A DNA stretch of 64,000 bases from Neocallimastix lanati (nom. inval.) (GCA_016946835.1 JACVTC010000070.1:821501-885500); one strand, 5' to 3'. Shown: positions 1 through 12,931, counted from the first letter of the stretch. Numbers and translations are program-made. Notes: a model not told the origin generated them from the sequence alone.

Positions 1-153
1 AATAATAAAACACAATAAAATAAATGTACAATTAAAGTAAAAACCTAAAAAAGATTTTATGTAATTCACTAAGAAATTGCTAACTATTTAGAGATACATT
101 ACGTAACCATGAGATTATCATTAGATAGCCATCATTTTACCATATATCTATTA
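1..153 (-). repeat. Partial LTR of Ty3/gypsy family A
   Basis: Read on the minus strand, this begins TGTAATAGATATATGG directly after a purine-rich tract (GAGAGAGAGGCCA) that follows the integrase tail of the adjoining gypsy remnant. This is the expected polypurine tract followed by a 3' LTR. The sequence matches the LTR start at 21206 (-) and the solo copy at about 19510 (+), including the shared block GTAATGTATCT. It is cut off by the window edge. Confidence 0.6.
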
Positions 154-2050
154 CATGGCCTCTCTCTCAAAGAGCAAGCTATTAATCGTCGACGACATTA
201 GCAATGAATTGGTTGTAACTAAAATCTTGGTAATCCTCCAGTAACTCTACATAATGAGGATTGTTATCGATGTTATTGTCACTTACCCACTCTCGCGTAT
301 TATCTTTGTAGGAAACTAAGTACTGATATTGGTTTTGATGTTTTCAAGAACCCAAAATGTGGATAATACTTTTGTTCCCTGTGGGAGATCGTACTAAGCT
401 TTTTGGTAGTTTATAAAATGGTTCCCGGGCACTAACATAGAACACTGGGTATATGTTGGGGAATGGAGATCGACTAATATCCAATCTGTAGTTCTTTTTG
501 GCTTTTTCAACTCTTATCACCTTGAAAGGTCCAAACTTTCTGGTAGATAGCTTATAAAATGGTATTACATCATAATTTTCTGATTTCTTTAATAACCATA
601 CTTTGTCCAACAATCTCTAACTTGGGTAATTATCTGTGCAAATTCTATTAATATTATCTAAGTATCAGGCTTGTGAAATCTTTAGGATATGTGTATGGTT
701 TCCTAGATTGTGAACATAACTATCGATCATCCTTGTTTCTCCTAAGGAATATACTTGATCCGCTATTTTAGGGGAATTACTGACTTGGTAATTATATAAC
801 ATAAAGAATAGGAACTATTGGGAAGATGCATGGAAATAACTATTATAGCAGAATTCTTCTAAGAACAGGTAATCCATCCAGCATTCATCATTATAAGTAC
901 TAACAAAGCACCATAAGTACGTTTCTATGTAGACATTATTCCTTTCTACTTGGCTATAGTCTTGGTTGGTTTATCGCAGCACACTAAAATGCAACTCTTC
1001 TTTTTTGTTTTCCATGAAAATCCATTCGCCATTCTCACCTTACTTTTCACTAGTAAGTCTGTTATAAAATCTAATTGTACATATACCTGTTCTAGGTTCT
1101 CTTTTCTTACTAGAAGACCATCTACTTCTAACCAATGCTTCTTATTATAATTATTTCAGCTATTATCAGCTAGGTCATAAATTATCTCTTGAGTCATCTT
1201 GTCCTTTCGGTAGGCTACTTGATATCGTCCACAAAGTTAATAGCTAAATTTAGGTAACTGGTTTCCCCATCAACCTCATTAAATCTTTCAATCTGGTCTG
1301 GTCTTAAATTACTATTTTTATCAAAACCTTTACCCTCTGTCTTTTCAGTTTCTACTCCTGAGAGGGCATCAGTTTTATCATTCTTTTTCCAAGGTCTATA
1401 TATTAGTTCAAACCTGTATGTGGAGAACAACTCATGCTACCTTATTTTCCTAAGAATAAACAATTGTGGTTTGGTAACGAACAGTAAATTCTTATGATCG
1501 CTATAAATTATTATTTTATGCTTCCCACCTTAAAGAGGGAGTCTCCGTCTCCTTTTAGTAAATGCAGTTTTAATGGCTAATAATCCTTTCTCATTAATCG
1601 AATAATTTACCTCAGCATTACTGAGGGTTTTCGAATAGAAATAAATGGGATGAAGAGTCCCGTCATCTCCTTTTTAGTGACAATACTCCTCCTATGGCAT
1701 AATTACTAGTATCACATTCGACAAAGAACTGTTAGTCATGATCTAGGTAAGCTAATACTGGCGGGGAGGTAAGCATTTCTTTTAGTTTGCAGAATGCTGC
1801 CAGACTTTCTTCATTCCAATGGAACTTTTCTTTCTTCGATGTCATTTTGAATAGCGGCTTAACTATTTCCTAAAAGTTCTTGAAAAAATTTCTGTAGTAG
1901 CAGAAGCGTAGGAAAATTTGCATCTACTTTACATTTTCTGGTTGTGACCAATCTGTCATGGCTTTGATCTACTCAGGATCAGTCTCAACTCTATCTTTGC
2001 TGACCACATGTCCTAAAAAAGATATTTTCCGTTTGTGTTGCTTATATATA
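154..2050 (-). pseudogene. Ty3/gypsy pol remnant (RT end, RNase H, integrase, chromodomain-like tail)
   Basis: A degraded gypsy pol gene is read on the minus strand from about 2040 down to about 190. In order one sees the end of the reverse transcriptase (FLGHVVSKD, then a block like QPENVK and FKMTSKKEKF), the RNase H region and its DALSGVETEKTE end at 1215-1430, traces of integrase, and the integrase C-terminal GPF-type module at 344-613 (FGPFKVIRVEKAKKNYRLDI, then YPVFYVS). Several frameshifts and stops break the frame, so it cannot make a polyprotein. It is clearly the same family as the element at 21.1-26.9 kb, with most motifs shared almost word for word. An LTR stub follows at its 3' side. 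Confidence 0.8.
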
Positions 2051-2139
2051 GATTTTTTGGCTACAAGTCTATGTTCAATTAGTTTTTTTCAATATGGTTA
2101 AAACATACTGCTTTAAACTTTATAATATTATTGTTACTG

Positions 2140-2660
2140 TTTCTTTTTTACAGTAAATACCCATTTAATTTTATTTTCTTCTTTATTATCTATTGATTAA
2201 TCAAATTTATATTTTCTTTTTCTTTCATTTTTTATACTCTTTACAAAATGAAATTTTTTTTCAGGTGAAACTTTAAATTTTAATGAATTTCTTTCAACAT
2301 CCTCTACAGATTTATTAAAATTTAAATCAATGTTATTTTTATCATGTATTTCTTCAATAAAAGAATTCTTGTTATTATATATGCTAGTATTATTATTAGT
2401 ATGAAATGAGGGACCCAAAGAATCGTTGTTTGATTTGGAGAGTACCATTATTGGGTTTTCTTCTGAGTTTTGAAATCGAACAATCTAGGTATTTTATATC
2501 ATTAATGTTAAATAAATTAAGATATTTTGTAAGATCTTCATGGTAGTAATGACCAAGACGTTGATGATATAGGTTTAAACCCTAAGTGTATTTTTCTTGT
2601 TGCTTTCCAAGACTTTAGTTATTTTTAATTGGGATTACAACAATGTTGTTATTACTGGCG
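2140..2660 (-). pseudogene. Ty1/copia remnant with GAG-pre-integrase motif
   Basis: On the minus strand near 2535-2575 the sequence reads NLYHQRLGHYYHEDLTKYL, the hallmark of the copia GAG-pre-integrase domain (HxRLGH). The open stretch at 2197-2448 (83 codons, Asn- and Lys-rich) resembles the poorly conserved linker between integrase and reverse transcriptase of copia elements, so the integrase itself may be deleted between the two. Stops and frameshifts are present. It lies between two gypsy fragments in opposite orientations, which suggests nested insertions. Confidence 0.6.
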
Positions 2661-2717
2661 CTGAAACTTCTAATTTTTTTTTATTTTTATTAATGTTTTT
2701 TTTATTATTGATATAGA

Positions 2718-3390
2718 AGTTTATTTCAAAACACTAGAGGAACATGTTCAGCATGTTCGAACCATATTTCAAAACTTAATTGCACATAAACTTGTAGCTA
2801 AAAAGTTGAAATGTGTGCTACACAAGTTGAAAATATCCTTTTTAGGACATGTGTTCAGCAAAGATGATGTTAAAAACTGACCCAGAAAAGATCAAAACTG
2901 TGGCGGAATAGCCATAACTAGAAAGTGTTAAGCAAATGAAAAGATTCATAGGCTTTTGCAATTACTATAGAAACTTTATTAAGAACTTTTCAGAAATAGC
3001 CAAGTTGCTATTAAAAATGACCTCGAAGAAAGAAAAGTTCTATTGGAATGAAGAAAGTTTGGTATTGCTCAAGCTAAAAGAAATTCTAACATCCCCACCA
3101 GTACTAACCCAGATCACGACAAGCAATTCTTTTTCTAATGTAATACTAGTAATTACACCATTGGAGGAGTATTACCACAAAAAGCAGATGACAGGACCCT
3201 TCGTCCAATCTACTTCTAATCCAAAAAGCTCATCAAAGGCTGAAGTGAATTATTCGATTACGAAGAAAGGATTATTAACTATTAAAACTGCATTTACTGA
3301 ATGACGACACTTACTTCAAAGTGCGAAGCATAAAATAATAGTATATAGCAACTACAGGAACTTATTGTTCACTATTATTTTAACTACTAA
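2718..3390 (+). pseudogene. Ty3/gypsy RT-RNase H fragment
   Basis: The plus strand encodes the RT thumb (FKTLEEHVQHVRTIFQNL, then ISFLGHVFSKDD), the RT-RNase H connection at 2936-3304 (FIGFCNYYRNFIKNFSEIAK and LLKMTSKKEKF) and the start of RNase H (SAKHKIIVYSNYRNLLF after a stop at 3302). There are at least two frame breaks before 2936. It holds the segment that is deleted from the larger element at 21-27 kb, so it helps define that deletion. It faces the gypsy remnant at 154-2050 and belongs to the same family. Confidence 0.78.
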
Positions 3391-4675
3391 CTACAATCCA
3401 TAATATAGACACATTATACAGAATTCTAAAGCATTTTTATTATACGGACACAACAACTTATTATCAACTTTTTATCAATTATATTTACCAAATTTAGATA
3501 CTCAATTTATCAACTATCACAATTTTTTAACAATTAACATAAACTTAACCAAATATGATAGAATCTTTAGTGGCTTATTATATGATATTTGTCCATGATC
3601 TCAAAGAAAGGTCAACATAACAACGCCATGATGTAATAGATTTAAACACTAAAACTCAATTTGACCTTTTTCTTTTCTCTGTTTTAAAAAGATAATCATC
3701 ATTTTATGTTTCCTATTTTTTTATTAAAGTTTATGCTCCAAATCAGCACACATAATCAGTTTCATTATTAAAAGTATCGAAAGACACCCTATTACATCTA
3801 TAATTGATTGGAAATGCTGTCGTTTAAACTTTTTATATTTCATAAATTTAGTAAAAAATCAATAGAAAAAAATTTTAAAAATAATTTTAATCTTTTCGAT
3901 AGCCTTCTGAAAATCTATCACTCAAGATTTTTTTCTCTTGTCACCGATCTTTAAGTTAAGTTTTCTTTTAATTTATGTGCCAGCTGAAATATCAATGACT
4001 GAAATAATGAAAAAAAATATTATCTCAGTATGGTACTATATAATTTTTTTGATTATGTAAAACGAACTAATTAATAAATTTTTTATGTACCATCTGGAAC
4101 TTTAACTTTGGATTAGTTACAATTTAATATTGGTTAATAAAGACATATAAAAGAACTTCTATCAAGGAGTTTAAGGTCTAATATTCCATATTATAAAGAA
4201 TTTACATTTTCAAATGCAATTTTATTTTATTTGTAATACATTGCCACAACATCATTTTTTTAATTTATTTTTAATAATTTTTTCAAAAATTTAAGTATTA
4301 CTATATACAATAATATATATTAATCATAATCTTTGATACTTTATAATAAAATAAAATACATTACAAGAATTCTGAAAAAAAGAACTGTTGATAATTACTG
4401 AATTGTTGGAAATTAGTGAATTGTAGAATAATATAATTTATATATATTTATTATTAAAATATAATCATTATTTGATATAATAGAGATTGAACGACTTTTT
4501 GTTAGAATAATAATTGTATATAGAAAAGGATTTGAATATAAAATATTAATAATTAATAAATTAATAAAAAATAATTAAACTGAATCTTGAAGAGCAAATA
4601 AGAATAATTTTAGTAAATTATCTTTAATTGGTATGAAAAAACAAGAGAATCATCATATCAGCAAAACTGCCAATT
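3391..4675. other. AT-rich spacer without recognisable gene
   Basis: No open frame with recognisable similarity is seen on either strand. The content is AT-rich DNA with short A and T runs, probably decayed LTR or intergenic sequence between two retroelement remnants. Confidence 0.5.
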
Positions 4676-4679
4676 TTCT

Positions 4680-5350
4680 CAGGGTATATAAAAGGATTTA
4701 GAGAACATTATTACAAGAATAGAATTCACTTTTGAAGATAATCCCAATAGATTTCCTATCGAAGATTATAAAGTATATTATTGTTTTATATGTATAGAAA
4801 ACCTTTGGAATGGCCAGAAGAATAGTAACCCCATTTTCAATTCTTATAATAAGTTCATTCACGAATTACGAATTGAGAAATAATTTCATTGAATTCTCTT
4901 GCAATGCTATTGTTGCTAATAATAAGCTATGTTCTATTCTCCAAAAGAAGTCTGGACATATAATGGAATACATAATGGAATTTCAGAAGTTAGCACAAAA
5001 TTCAGACATTAAACCAATGATCATTATGTTCAAGAAAGGTTTCCACTCCAAATCAAAAATAAGCTAACTTTTGTTGACCTGAAATTTCTTCTATACTGAA
5101 GTAATAAGTATTGAAAAGATTATTAAGAGTGACTTGAGCTATTTATTTTCGGAAAAGAGAAAACGATCAGATAAAAGTGTGACTTACTAAGAATTAAACA
5201 TAACATATTCTTAATATATTATGAAACTCACAAAAATAATTAAAAGAACCTAAGGATAACCATGATGAATTGCCAAAAGAAAAAAAAGTTTGTTTCATTT
5301 GCAAAAACCCAAGGACATACAAATTTTAATTGTTCAAATAGAATTAGATC
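4680..5350 (+). pseudogene. Retrotransposon gag remnant with CCHC knuckle
   Basis: Upstream of the open stretch at 4810-5067 the frames read like a Ty3-type gag (TRIEFTFEDNPNRFPIEDYKV). The stretch itself contains GHIMEYIMEFQKLAQNSDIK, a typical capsid motif. At about 5288-5340 a zinc knuckle is visible: CFIC then QGHTNFNC. It fits C-x2-C-x4-H-x4-C exactly except for one extra base between the second Cys and the Gly-His, which shifts the frame. Other frameshifts and stops occur between 5067 and 5288. The gag is dead. A copia RNase H fragment follows at once. Confidence 0.6.
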
Positions 5351-5399
5351 TAAAAGTTTCAAAAGAATTAAGAAATTGTTTCGATAAAATGGAAATTAT

Positions 5400-5690
5400 A
5401 ATTACAAAAAAGATAGTAATATTATCAACTGCTGAAGCAAAATACAAAAGTTTAACTGAATATATTTAGTAAGGAATATGGTTAGAAATTTAATTAAGGA
5501 AATGATAAATATAGATATAAAAACAAAAATTATTATAGACAGTATTGGTATAGCTAAAGATACAAATTCTAAAATAAATACAAACATGTATATACTCCAT
5601 ACATTTTCATTAACGAAGGCATTACAAGCAATAAAATTATATTTGAAAATAAATAATACTGAAAATATATTATCATATCCATAAACTAAA
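5400..5690 (+). pseudogene. Ty1/copia RNase H fragment
   Basis: From about 5400 the plus strand reads ILSTAEAKYKSLTEYI, a stop, then the continuation GIWLEI and, in another frame at 5478-5684, NLIKEMINIDIKTKIIIDS. This is the copia RNase H block (LSTAEAEY, then the IDN-type motif). The end is degenerate. It sits only about 50 bases after a gag zinc knuckle, so either pol was deleted internally or two elements of different superfamilies were joined. Confidence 0.65.
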
Positions 5691-5699
5691 AGCATTCCA

Positions 5700-8600
5700 G
5701 GTATAAAAATGAAAAAATTTAGAGATTTAATTTTCAAAGAAAGATAAAAAAAAAAAATTTTTATTTTAATAATAAAAATCATAATAAAAATTACTAATAA
5801 AATATATATATACATAATGTAGAGGGAATGTTAAAGTTTATAGTTTAAATACTATAAATTATTATATAATTTTAATTTTATGTTTTAATAATATAAATAA
5901 TTTTAAATATATAATTAATATAAATATATTACAATTAAAAATATTGAGTTAAAAAATAATAAATAAAATATTATTAAATTTATACTAAAATATTATTTAG
6001 TAGTGCTATGTTACCATTGAGAGTGCTTACATATTTGTCATATAATAATGTATTTCTTAAACTTTCTTTCGGTTTATAACAAAGTATAAAATAAAAAGAT
6101 ATCGTTTTTTTTATTGATTTGATTTAACAACTTTAATAAGTTATTATGAATTAGAATTTTTTTAAACTTTATTGAATAGTAAAAGTTATTCTTTTATTAT
6201 TTATAAATTTATATAATGCGCTTTTATTGTATATTCTTAAATGTAATATCTTTAGAATAGCTATTTTATATTCTCAAAGTTACATATATTATTAATTTTA
6301 ATCAAGTAAAAATTTATATATATTATAATATATATTGTTTTAATAGTTTTAATTTTATATGAATTAATATTTGATTATGTTAATTTTTATATATATATAT
6401 TTGTATTCAGGATTAATAATAATTTTATAATAAAATAATTATATTTTAGTAAGTAAAAATATTTAATACTATTAATCTCTTTATATTTTATATATAAGTA
6501 TTATAAGTATTAGTATCTGATGTTTTTATTTTTGTTCACTTACTTATAAAATTATTTTCAATATAAACTATTAAATTTACACATATAATACAGTATGGCA
6601 TCATACATAACAATATTAGCAATGATATAAAATAAATATTTAGAGTAACATATTTATGTATTTAATAACTATTAAATATTAAATTTATATCTCTTTTGCC
6701 AATAATAATATTTGAAATAATGTCTTGTTCATATATTATTCAATATTCATATATATATTAATAATTATAATATTAAATATATTAAATTAAATAATTAATT
6801 TATGCTTAATATATTATATAATATTATTCTTATCATTATCATACAAAATTAATTAAACCTCTATATGATAATAATTTATTTTTTTTTTAAAATGTGTTTT
6901 TTTTTTTTTTTTTTTTTTTGTTAAATTATCTATATAGTAAAATATTTTAAATTATTTATTGTATTTCTGAATTGAATATTATTTATTTTTAAAGTTTTAT
7001 TAATATTAGTCAAAATATTACAAACATTCCATTTAAAGTATTAGAATTAGTGATTTAAATGGCCATGTTAAAATAGAAATTTTTGTTAATTAATACTTAT
7101 TAAATATAATTTCAAAAAATTATTTTGAAATTATATTTAATAAATTAAGACAGTATATATAAATTTAAAAAATATTTTTATTAAGATTAATAATATTAAA
7201 ATATTGTTGTTAAGTAATATTAATAAAAATAATATTTAATAAGTTAAATATTCTTTGTAAAGTATTTTTAATAATATAAAATATCTTTGTTAAGTAAATA
7301 AAAAGACATATAAAATATATAAATAAATTTTATAATTAATTTGTATATTTTATATGACTTTTTAAATTTAATTTTAAGATTAAGAATATTATTTTAAAAT
7401 ATATAAAATCTAATATTATTGGTTAAAAATATATTTGGTTACAAAATAAAATAATTTTTATTTATAAAATAAAAATTAAAAAATGTTTATAGTATATAAT
7501 AAAGATAAAATTATTAAAATAAAATTATAATTATTAAAATTTCAATTTAAAACAAATATATAAATTTATATATGTATAAAAATATATATAAATATATATT
7601 TTTTATTATACTTAAATATATATTTTTATTATTTATTATTTATAATTAAAAAATAAATAAAAATATATTTTTTGGAAAATTTATTCCTTATTTTTTTTAT
7701 ATAAAATTTTTTTAATTATGTTTTAATTTTTAATTAAATGTAACACAAAAAAAAAAGATATATATAAGTAATAGAAGGGGGTTTTATGGCTTTTACTTAT
7801 TAGATAATATAATTTTTATTTATAATGACATGTAAAATTATTAAAAAATATATCTTTTTTTTTTTTTGTGTTACATTTAATTAAAAATTAAAACATAATT
7901 AAAAAAATTTTATATAAAAAAAATAAGGAATAAATTTTCCAAAAAGTTAATAATATAATTTTATTAGAAAATCAAAAGTTCTTTGAATTAAGAAATGTTA
8001 AATTTCAACCTTTATTAATTCAATTTAATGAAAATTTTGTTTAGAAAAATTACTATAATGAACTTATTAGGAATTGAAGAATTTTATATAAGAATTATTA
8101 ATTAATATTTAAAAGGGTTGTTCTAATAAAACCAAATAAAAATTATTTTCATCTTTTATAACTAGAAAAAAGAGAATAATTCTTGAAAGTATAGAACTAA
8201 TTCAAAAATCTTTAATTATCATTATATGATTCTTTGTAACATAATTATAAATTAAAATTTAACCAATAAAATATTAAATGATATGAATCAAAAATAATTA
8301 ATATAGTACAAATAATTAAAATTAATACATATTTTATAAATTTATTTGAATATATATTAGAATATAATGTATATAATATATTAATATATAACCTATAAAA
8401 TTTTTATTTGTACCACATTTATAGAATATATAATTTTTTTTTTTAAAAAAAGTAAAAAAGTTAATGGCTTTTGTATTTATATGTATCTAACAACTAACAC
8501 TTTAAAAAATCTTTTTAAAATTCGTTTGATTAAATATTAATTAATTAATTTTTTTAAAAAAGTATAAAAATAATTAAAATTCACCATAGAAAAAGTTTTT

Positions 8601-8700
8601 TTTTTGTTAAAAAAAAAAAAGCTTTAAAAACAAAACAAAGAAAAACGAAAAACAAATAAATAAATATATATAAATAAAAATATTATAAATAAGTTGAACT
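5700..8700. other. Gene-free AT-rich region with repeat fragments
   Basis: No coding region is recognisable in these 3 kb. The stretch holds a fragment of dispersed repeat family A at about 6640-6850 (GTAACATATTTATGTATTT then AAATTTATATC, shared with 31.66 and 32.28 kb), a poly(T) run near 6899-6919, a large inverted repeat at 7669-7945 (listed separately), and A/T homopolymers. The last 90 bases are the A-rich leader of the M13 gene. Confidence 0.6.
7669..7945. repeat. Large inverted repeat (about 95-bp arms)
   Basis: The arm at about 7669-7764 (TTTTGGAAAATTTATTCC ... TTAAATGTAACAC ... GATATAT) is repeated in reverse complement at about 7847-7945 (ATATATC ... GTGTTACATTTAATT ... GGAATAAATTTTCCAAAA). 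The spacer is about 83 bases and includes AGAAGGGGGTTTTATGGC. The arms differ mainly in the length of one A/T run. It could form a long hairpin and has the form of a MITE or foldback element. No target-site duplication was clear and no coding sequence lies inside. Confidence 0.85.
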
Positions 8701-8786
8701 TTAACAAAAAAAAAAAAAAAAAAAAAAATAAAAATAAATAAAAAATAAATAAATAAATAAATATAAAAATATCATAATATTAAAAA

Positions 8787-11683
8787 ATGAATTTTAAAAC
8801 AATTAGTACTATTCTTATTGTTTTTTCTATCAATTTATTGGCTTTATCTTCTCCTCTTCAAACTAAGAAACATTCTGTTGATGTTTCTGATTATTCTATT
8901 GATGGAACTGATAATTCTCATCATGCCACTTTTGACGTATACTCAATGGACAAAGCTGAATCTACTGATATTAGTTCAGATGAAGAAGACAATTCAATGG
9001 ATACCAATGATGTTGAAGAGATATTAGATATAGATAGTTCAGATGAAACTGAAACTGAAACTGAAACTGAAATTGAATTTGAAATTGAAAATGAAAATGA
9101 AAACGAAAATGTAAAATTAATTTTTTAAAATTTAAAATATATAATAATAATAAATAAAATAATATCTTATATATAATATAATAATTTAAACTTATTAAAT
9201 ATAATTTATTTATATAAAATAAATAGATATGTAATACCAAGGAATGTATTGAAGTTGCAAATAATTTATTAAATAGCATAGATATCAATGTTGATCCTTG
9301 TGATGATTTTTATCAATTTACTTGTGGTAACTATAACGTATGTATTTATTATTTGTTTTTCTTATATATTATTAGTAATTTAAAAATATATTAATCATAA
9401 TAATTTTAATTTAATTGTAATAATAGAAAAATCATCCCGTCAGTGAAGAGGAACCTATATTAATTAATTTCAATAGTAGTGAACCTAAAAACAAAGTAAT
9501 ATATTATTAATATATAATTAATTAAAGATTTAATTATATAACTTTTTTATTATAAATTTTCATTATCAAATAGATATATATATATATTTATATTAATTAA
9601 TTTAAATAAAATATTTTATTTATTGTTATTTTATTTGTTAACATAGGAAAAAATTATTAATATACTTCAAAATGATTATAAGCCAAATAAAAATTTAAGT
9701 AAACAAGATCAAGAAAATGATAAATTACTTTTCAATCAATTAAAAAATTTATATCAAAGTTGCATGGATGTTGATACAATCAATAAAAAAGGAGTAAAAC
9801 CTATGGTTGATCTATTAAAAAAATTACAAATTAATGAAAGAAAAGATAAATACAATGATCCTAATGAATTAGGTATAACTCTTGCTAAACTTCACAATGT
9901 TGTAAGAAAAGGAATTATTACATATAATTTTCTTTTTAAAACGGATCTACTATTAAATGATGATGGAATGATTGTTTTTTCGTTAGGAAAAACTTTAAGA
10001 ATAACAGATAATGAAGATAATAGTGCTTTTAGGAAGATTTTATCAAATATTTTCAAAGATTCAGAAAAAAGAAATATTGATAAAATGGTTGATTCAGTTG
10101 TCGAATTTGAAAAAAAATTATTTGAAGAAAGTAATGAAGAAATTGATCTATATGAAGTTGTTGATGTTAAAACATTAAATGAAAAATATCCAAATATTAA
10201 TTGGAAGGCCTATTTAGAAGAGAAATTTGATTTTGTTGGTATGAAAGAAAAAATTAGTGATGATACACTTGTTTATAATTTAGATATACCCTTTATTAAA
10301 AACTTAAATAAAGTTCTTGGTGAAGTAGATGGAGAAACATTATCTTATTATTTTGAAATGTAAATATTATAGAATTTAAATAGATGAATATTTATATATT
10401 AATATTAACACTACCATGAGATAACTTCTAAAATTACTAATTTTTTAATATTTATATGTATGATTTAAAATAATTAAGGGTTGTTATTTTTAATTATTTC
10501 GATTTTCTTCCAAATGAATTTCTTCCAGAAGATTTTAAAAAAGATATGCCAGAAAGTAATTTTTTTTTATATAATAAATATACATATTTGTTTATTTTAA
10601 TTTTATATCTATTTATAAATTTTTTGAAGATCTATAACATTTTAATAGTATTTACACTATTAATAATAATACAAATAAATTTTTAATATAGATAGGACTG
10701 AATATTGCTATACTGTAATTAACAGTTATTTACCTGATCACATTAGTAGATATTTTGCAGAAATTTATTTTACACCATCTAAAAAACAATATGCAGAAAA
10801 AGTTGTAGAATATATTAGACAATCTATGATTAATAGAATTTCAAATATAGAATGGCTAGATGATGAAACTAGTGAATATGCAGCAAAAAAAGTTGCTGCA
10901 ATTAATACACTTGTTGGTATTGATGGTTCTGAAAATTTGGAAATTCTTTCTAATCGTTTTCAAAATTTAACCACTACTAAAGATGACTATTTTAATAATG
11001 CAATTAATATTCAGGAAATTTTAAATAATTATTTATTGAAATATATTCAATCTCCTAAAGATGATGTATCGAAATTAATAACATCAATATCACAACAAGT
11101 AAGTATTTAAACATTAACTAATAATTATTTAAAAATTTTATTAATAAAATCCATTATATATTTATATTATATATAAAATTTTTTATAAAAAAAAAAAAAA
11201 AAAAAAAAAAAGGTGATAAATGCAATTTACTATATACAATTTAATTCAATTAGTATTTCTGCCGGTATTTTACAACCTCCTTTCTTTAGTATTGGTATTC
11301 CAGATTATATAAATTATGGAGGTATTGGATCAATCATTGGACATGAATTTACTCATGCTTTTGATAACACTGGTAGAAAGTATGATATAAAAGGAAACAA
11401 TATTAATTGGGTATGTAATTATTTTTATATATTTAAAGTTATTATTTTATTAAATAATTATGAATATATAAATAATAATTATTTATTAATTTAAAAGGAA
11501 ATAGTAATTTATTATATCATTTATTGATAAAAAATAAATAATATATTATTTATTTATTTTACTATTATTATTTTTTTTATTTTTAATTTAAATTTTTATT
11601 GTGTATTTTTAACTATAGTGGACTCAAAATGATACTGAAGAATATGATGAAAAAGCAACATGTTTTGTTAATCAGTATTAAAC

Positions 11684-11723
<40 letters not shown>

Positions 11724-12334
11724 TCATCATCATTATTATATTCTTATTAATTAAAAATTATTAATTATTTAAAAAATAATATTTTTAATATTTATAAAAA
11801 TATAACAGATATAATAAATTTTACTTGGAAGACAAAGAAGGAGAGAAACATTATATTAATGGAACTGTAATTAATAAATATATTTATATAAATAATGTAT
11901 ATATTTTTCTATCTATTTTAATTGTAAAATTTCTTATTAAAATAAATTTATATTTTCCTTTTTTTTTTTAAAAAAAAAAAAAATAGACAACTCTTGGTGA
12001 AAATATTGCTGATAATGGTGGTTTAATTAGAGCTTATGAATCATGGCAAATTTCTTTATTGGAAGATCCTGAAACTGTTAAAAAAGAAAATAAAAAACTT
12101 CCTGGACTTACTCAATATACTGCTGATCAATTATTCTTTATGTCGTTTGGTCATACATGGTGTGGCAATATTTATAATGATAGTAATTATTTAAAATTTA
12201 TATCATATGATGTACATTCACCAGGAAATGCACGTGTTAATGGTGCTGTTAGCAATTCCAAAATATTTGCTAAAACGTTTAATTGTCCAATAAATTCAAA
12301 GATGAATCCAAAAGACAAATGTGAACTCTGGTAG
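8787..12334 (+). CDS. Secreted M13 (neprilysin-type) zinc metallopeptidase, 10 exons
   Basis: The exons are 8787-9110, 9227-9337, 9427-9495, 9647-10359, 10479-10555, 10692-11098, 11213-11410, 11619-11674, 11809-11866 and 11987-12334. All nine introns are GT-AG, 89-208 bp long and very AT-rich, and the joined frame is 786 residues with no stop. A signal peptide (MNFKTISTILIVFSINLLAL) is followed by an acidic Asp/Glu/Thr linker, then the M13 N-domain (DPCDDFYQFTCGNY). Zinc and catalytic motifs are HEFTH (611-615), ENIADNGG (676-683, third zinc ligand Glu676, Asp680), DVH (His748) with Arg754, and a substrate-site NAIYY near 570. NWW is rebuilt exactly across an intron, and the protein ends CELW as in the family. 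M13 enzymes cleave short peptides outside the cell. Unlike neprilysin it has a cleavable signal rather than a type II anchor, so secretion is inferred. The leader is A-rich. Confidence 0.95.
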
Positions 12335-12339
12335 ATTGA

Positions 12340-12925
12340 CTTTTTATTGAACTATTCATTAAAAAAAAATTAAATAATAAAAGTAAAAGGTTTTTTACAA
12401 ATAGTTAAAAATATATAAAAATATAATAATAATAGAATTTCAAATCAACTCTAAATTTAATTAAAATAAATAGAAATAAATGTAAAAATATAAAAAATAA
12501 TATGTATATTTAAAATAACTTGAATATATGAATTTAGAATAAGTGAATAATTGAATGAAATAAAAATACAATTTATAGAAAAAATAAAAAATATATATTT
12601 AAAATAGATTTTATTATAAATCAAATAAATAATATAGGCAATGCTATTGAAATAAATATTAAATAAATAAAGGATCATCATTAAAAATATATCAAATTTC
12701 CCTTTTTTTTTTTGTATAAAAAAATTTTATTTTATATTAAATTGATGGTAATTCTAAATAATTATATTTAAATTATATTTTTATTTATATGTATGTTGTT
12801 ATTTTTTTTTTACTTATATATATAGTTTAAAATCTTTTAAAATACTTTAATTTTATTCTTTTATATTAGATTATATTATAATATTTTATTTTTATTATAT
12901 ATATGTATATTCATTTTTAATGTTA
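12340..12925. other. AT-rich spacer downstream of the M13 gene
   Basis: No gene is recognisable. The open frame on the minus strand here is low-complexity Ile/Tyr/Phe produced by A+T-rich DNA. The 3' UTR and polyadenylation region of the M13 gene should lie in the first part (AATAAAA near 12375), but no single signal can be chosen. Confidence 0.5.
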
Positions 12926-12931
12926 AGTCGG

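Noticed and set aside
5402-5815. 137-codon hydrophobic minus-strand frame, like a membrane protein
   Set aside because: The plus strand here encodes a copia RNase H remnant; the hydrophobic translation comes from A-rich DNA read in antisense.
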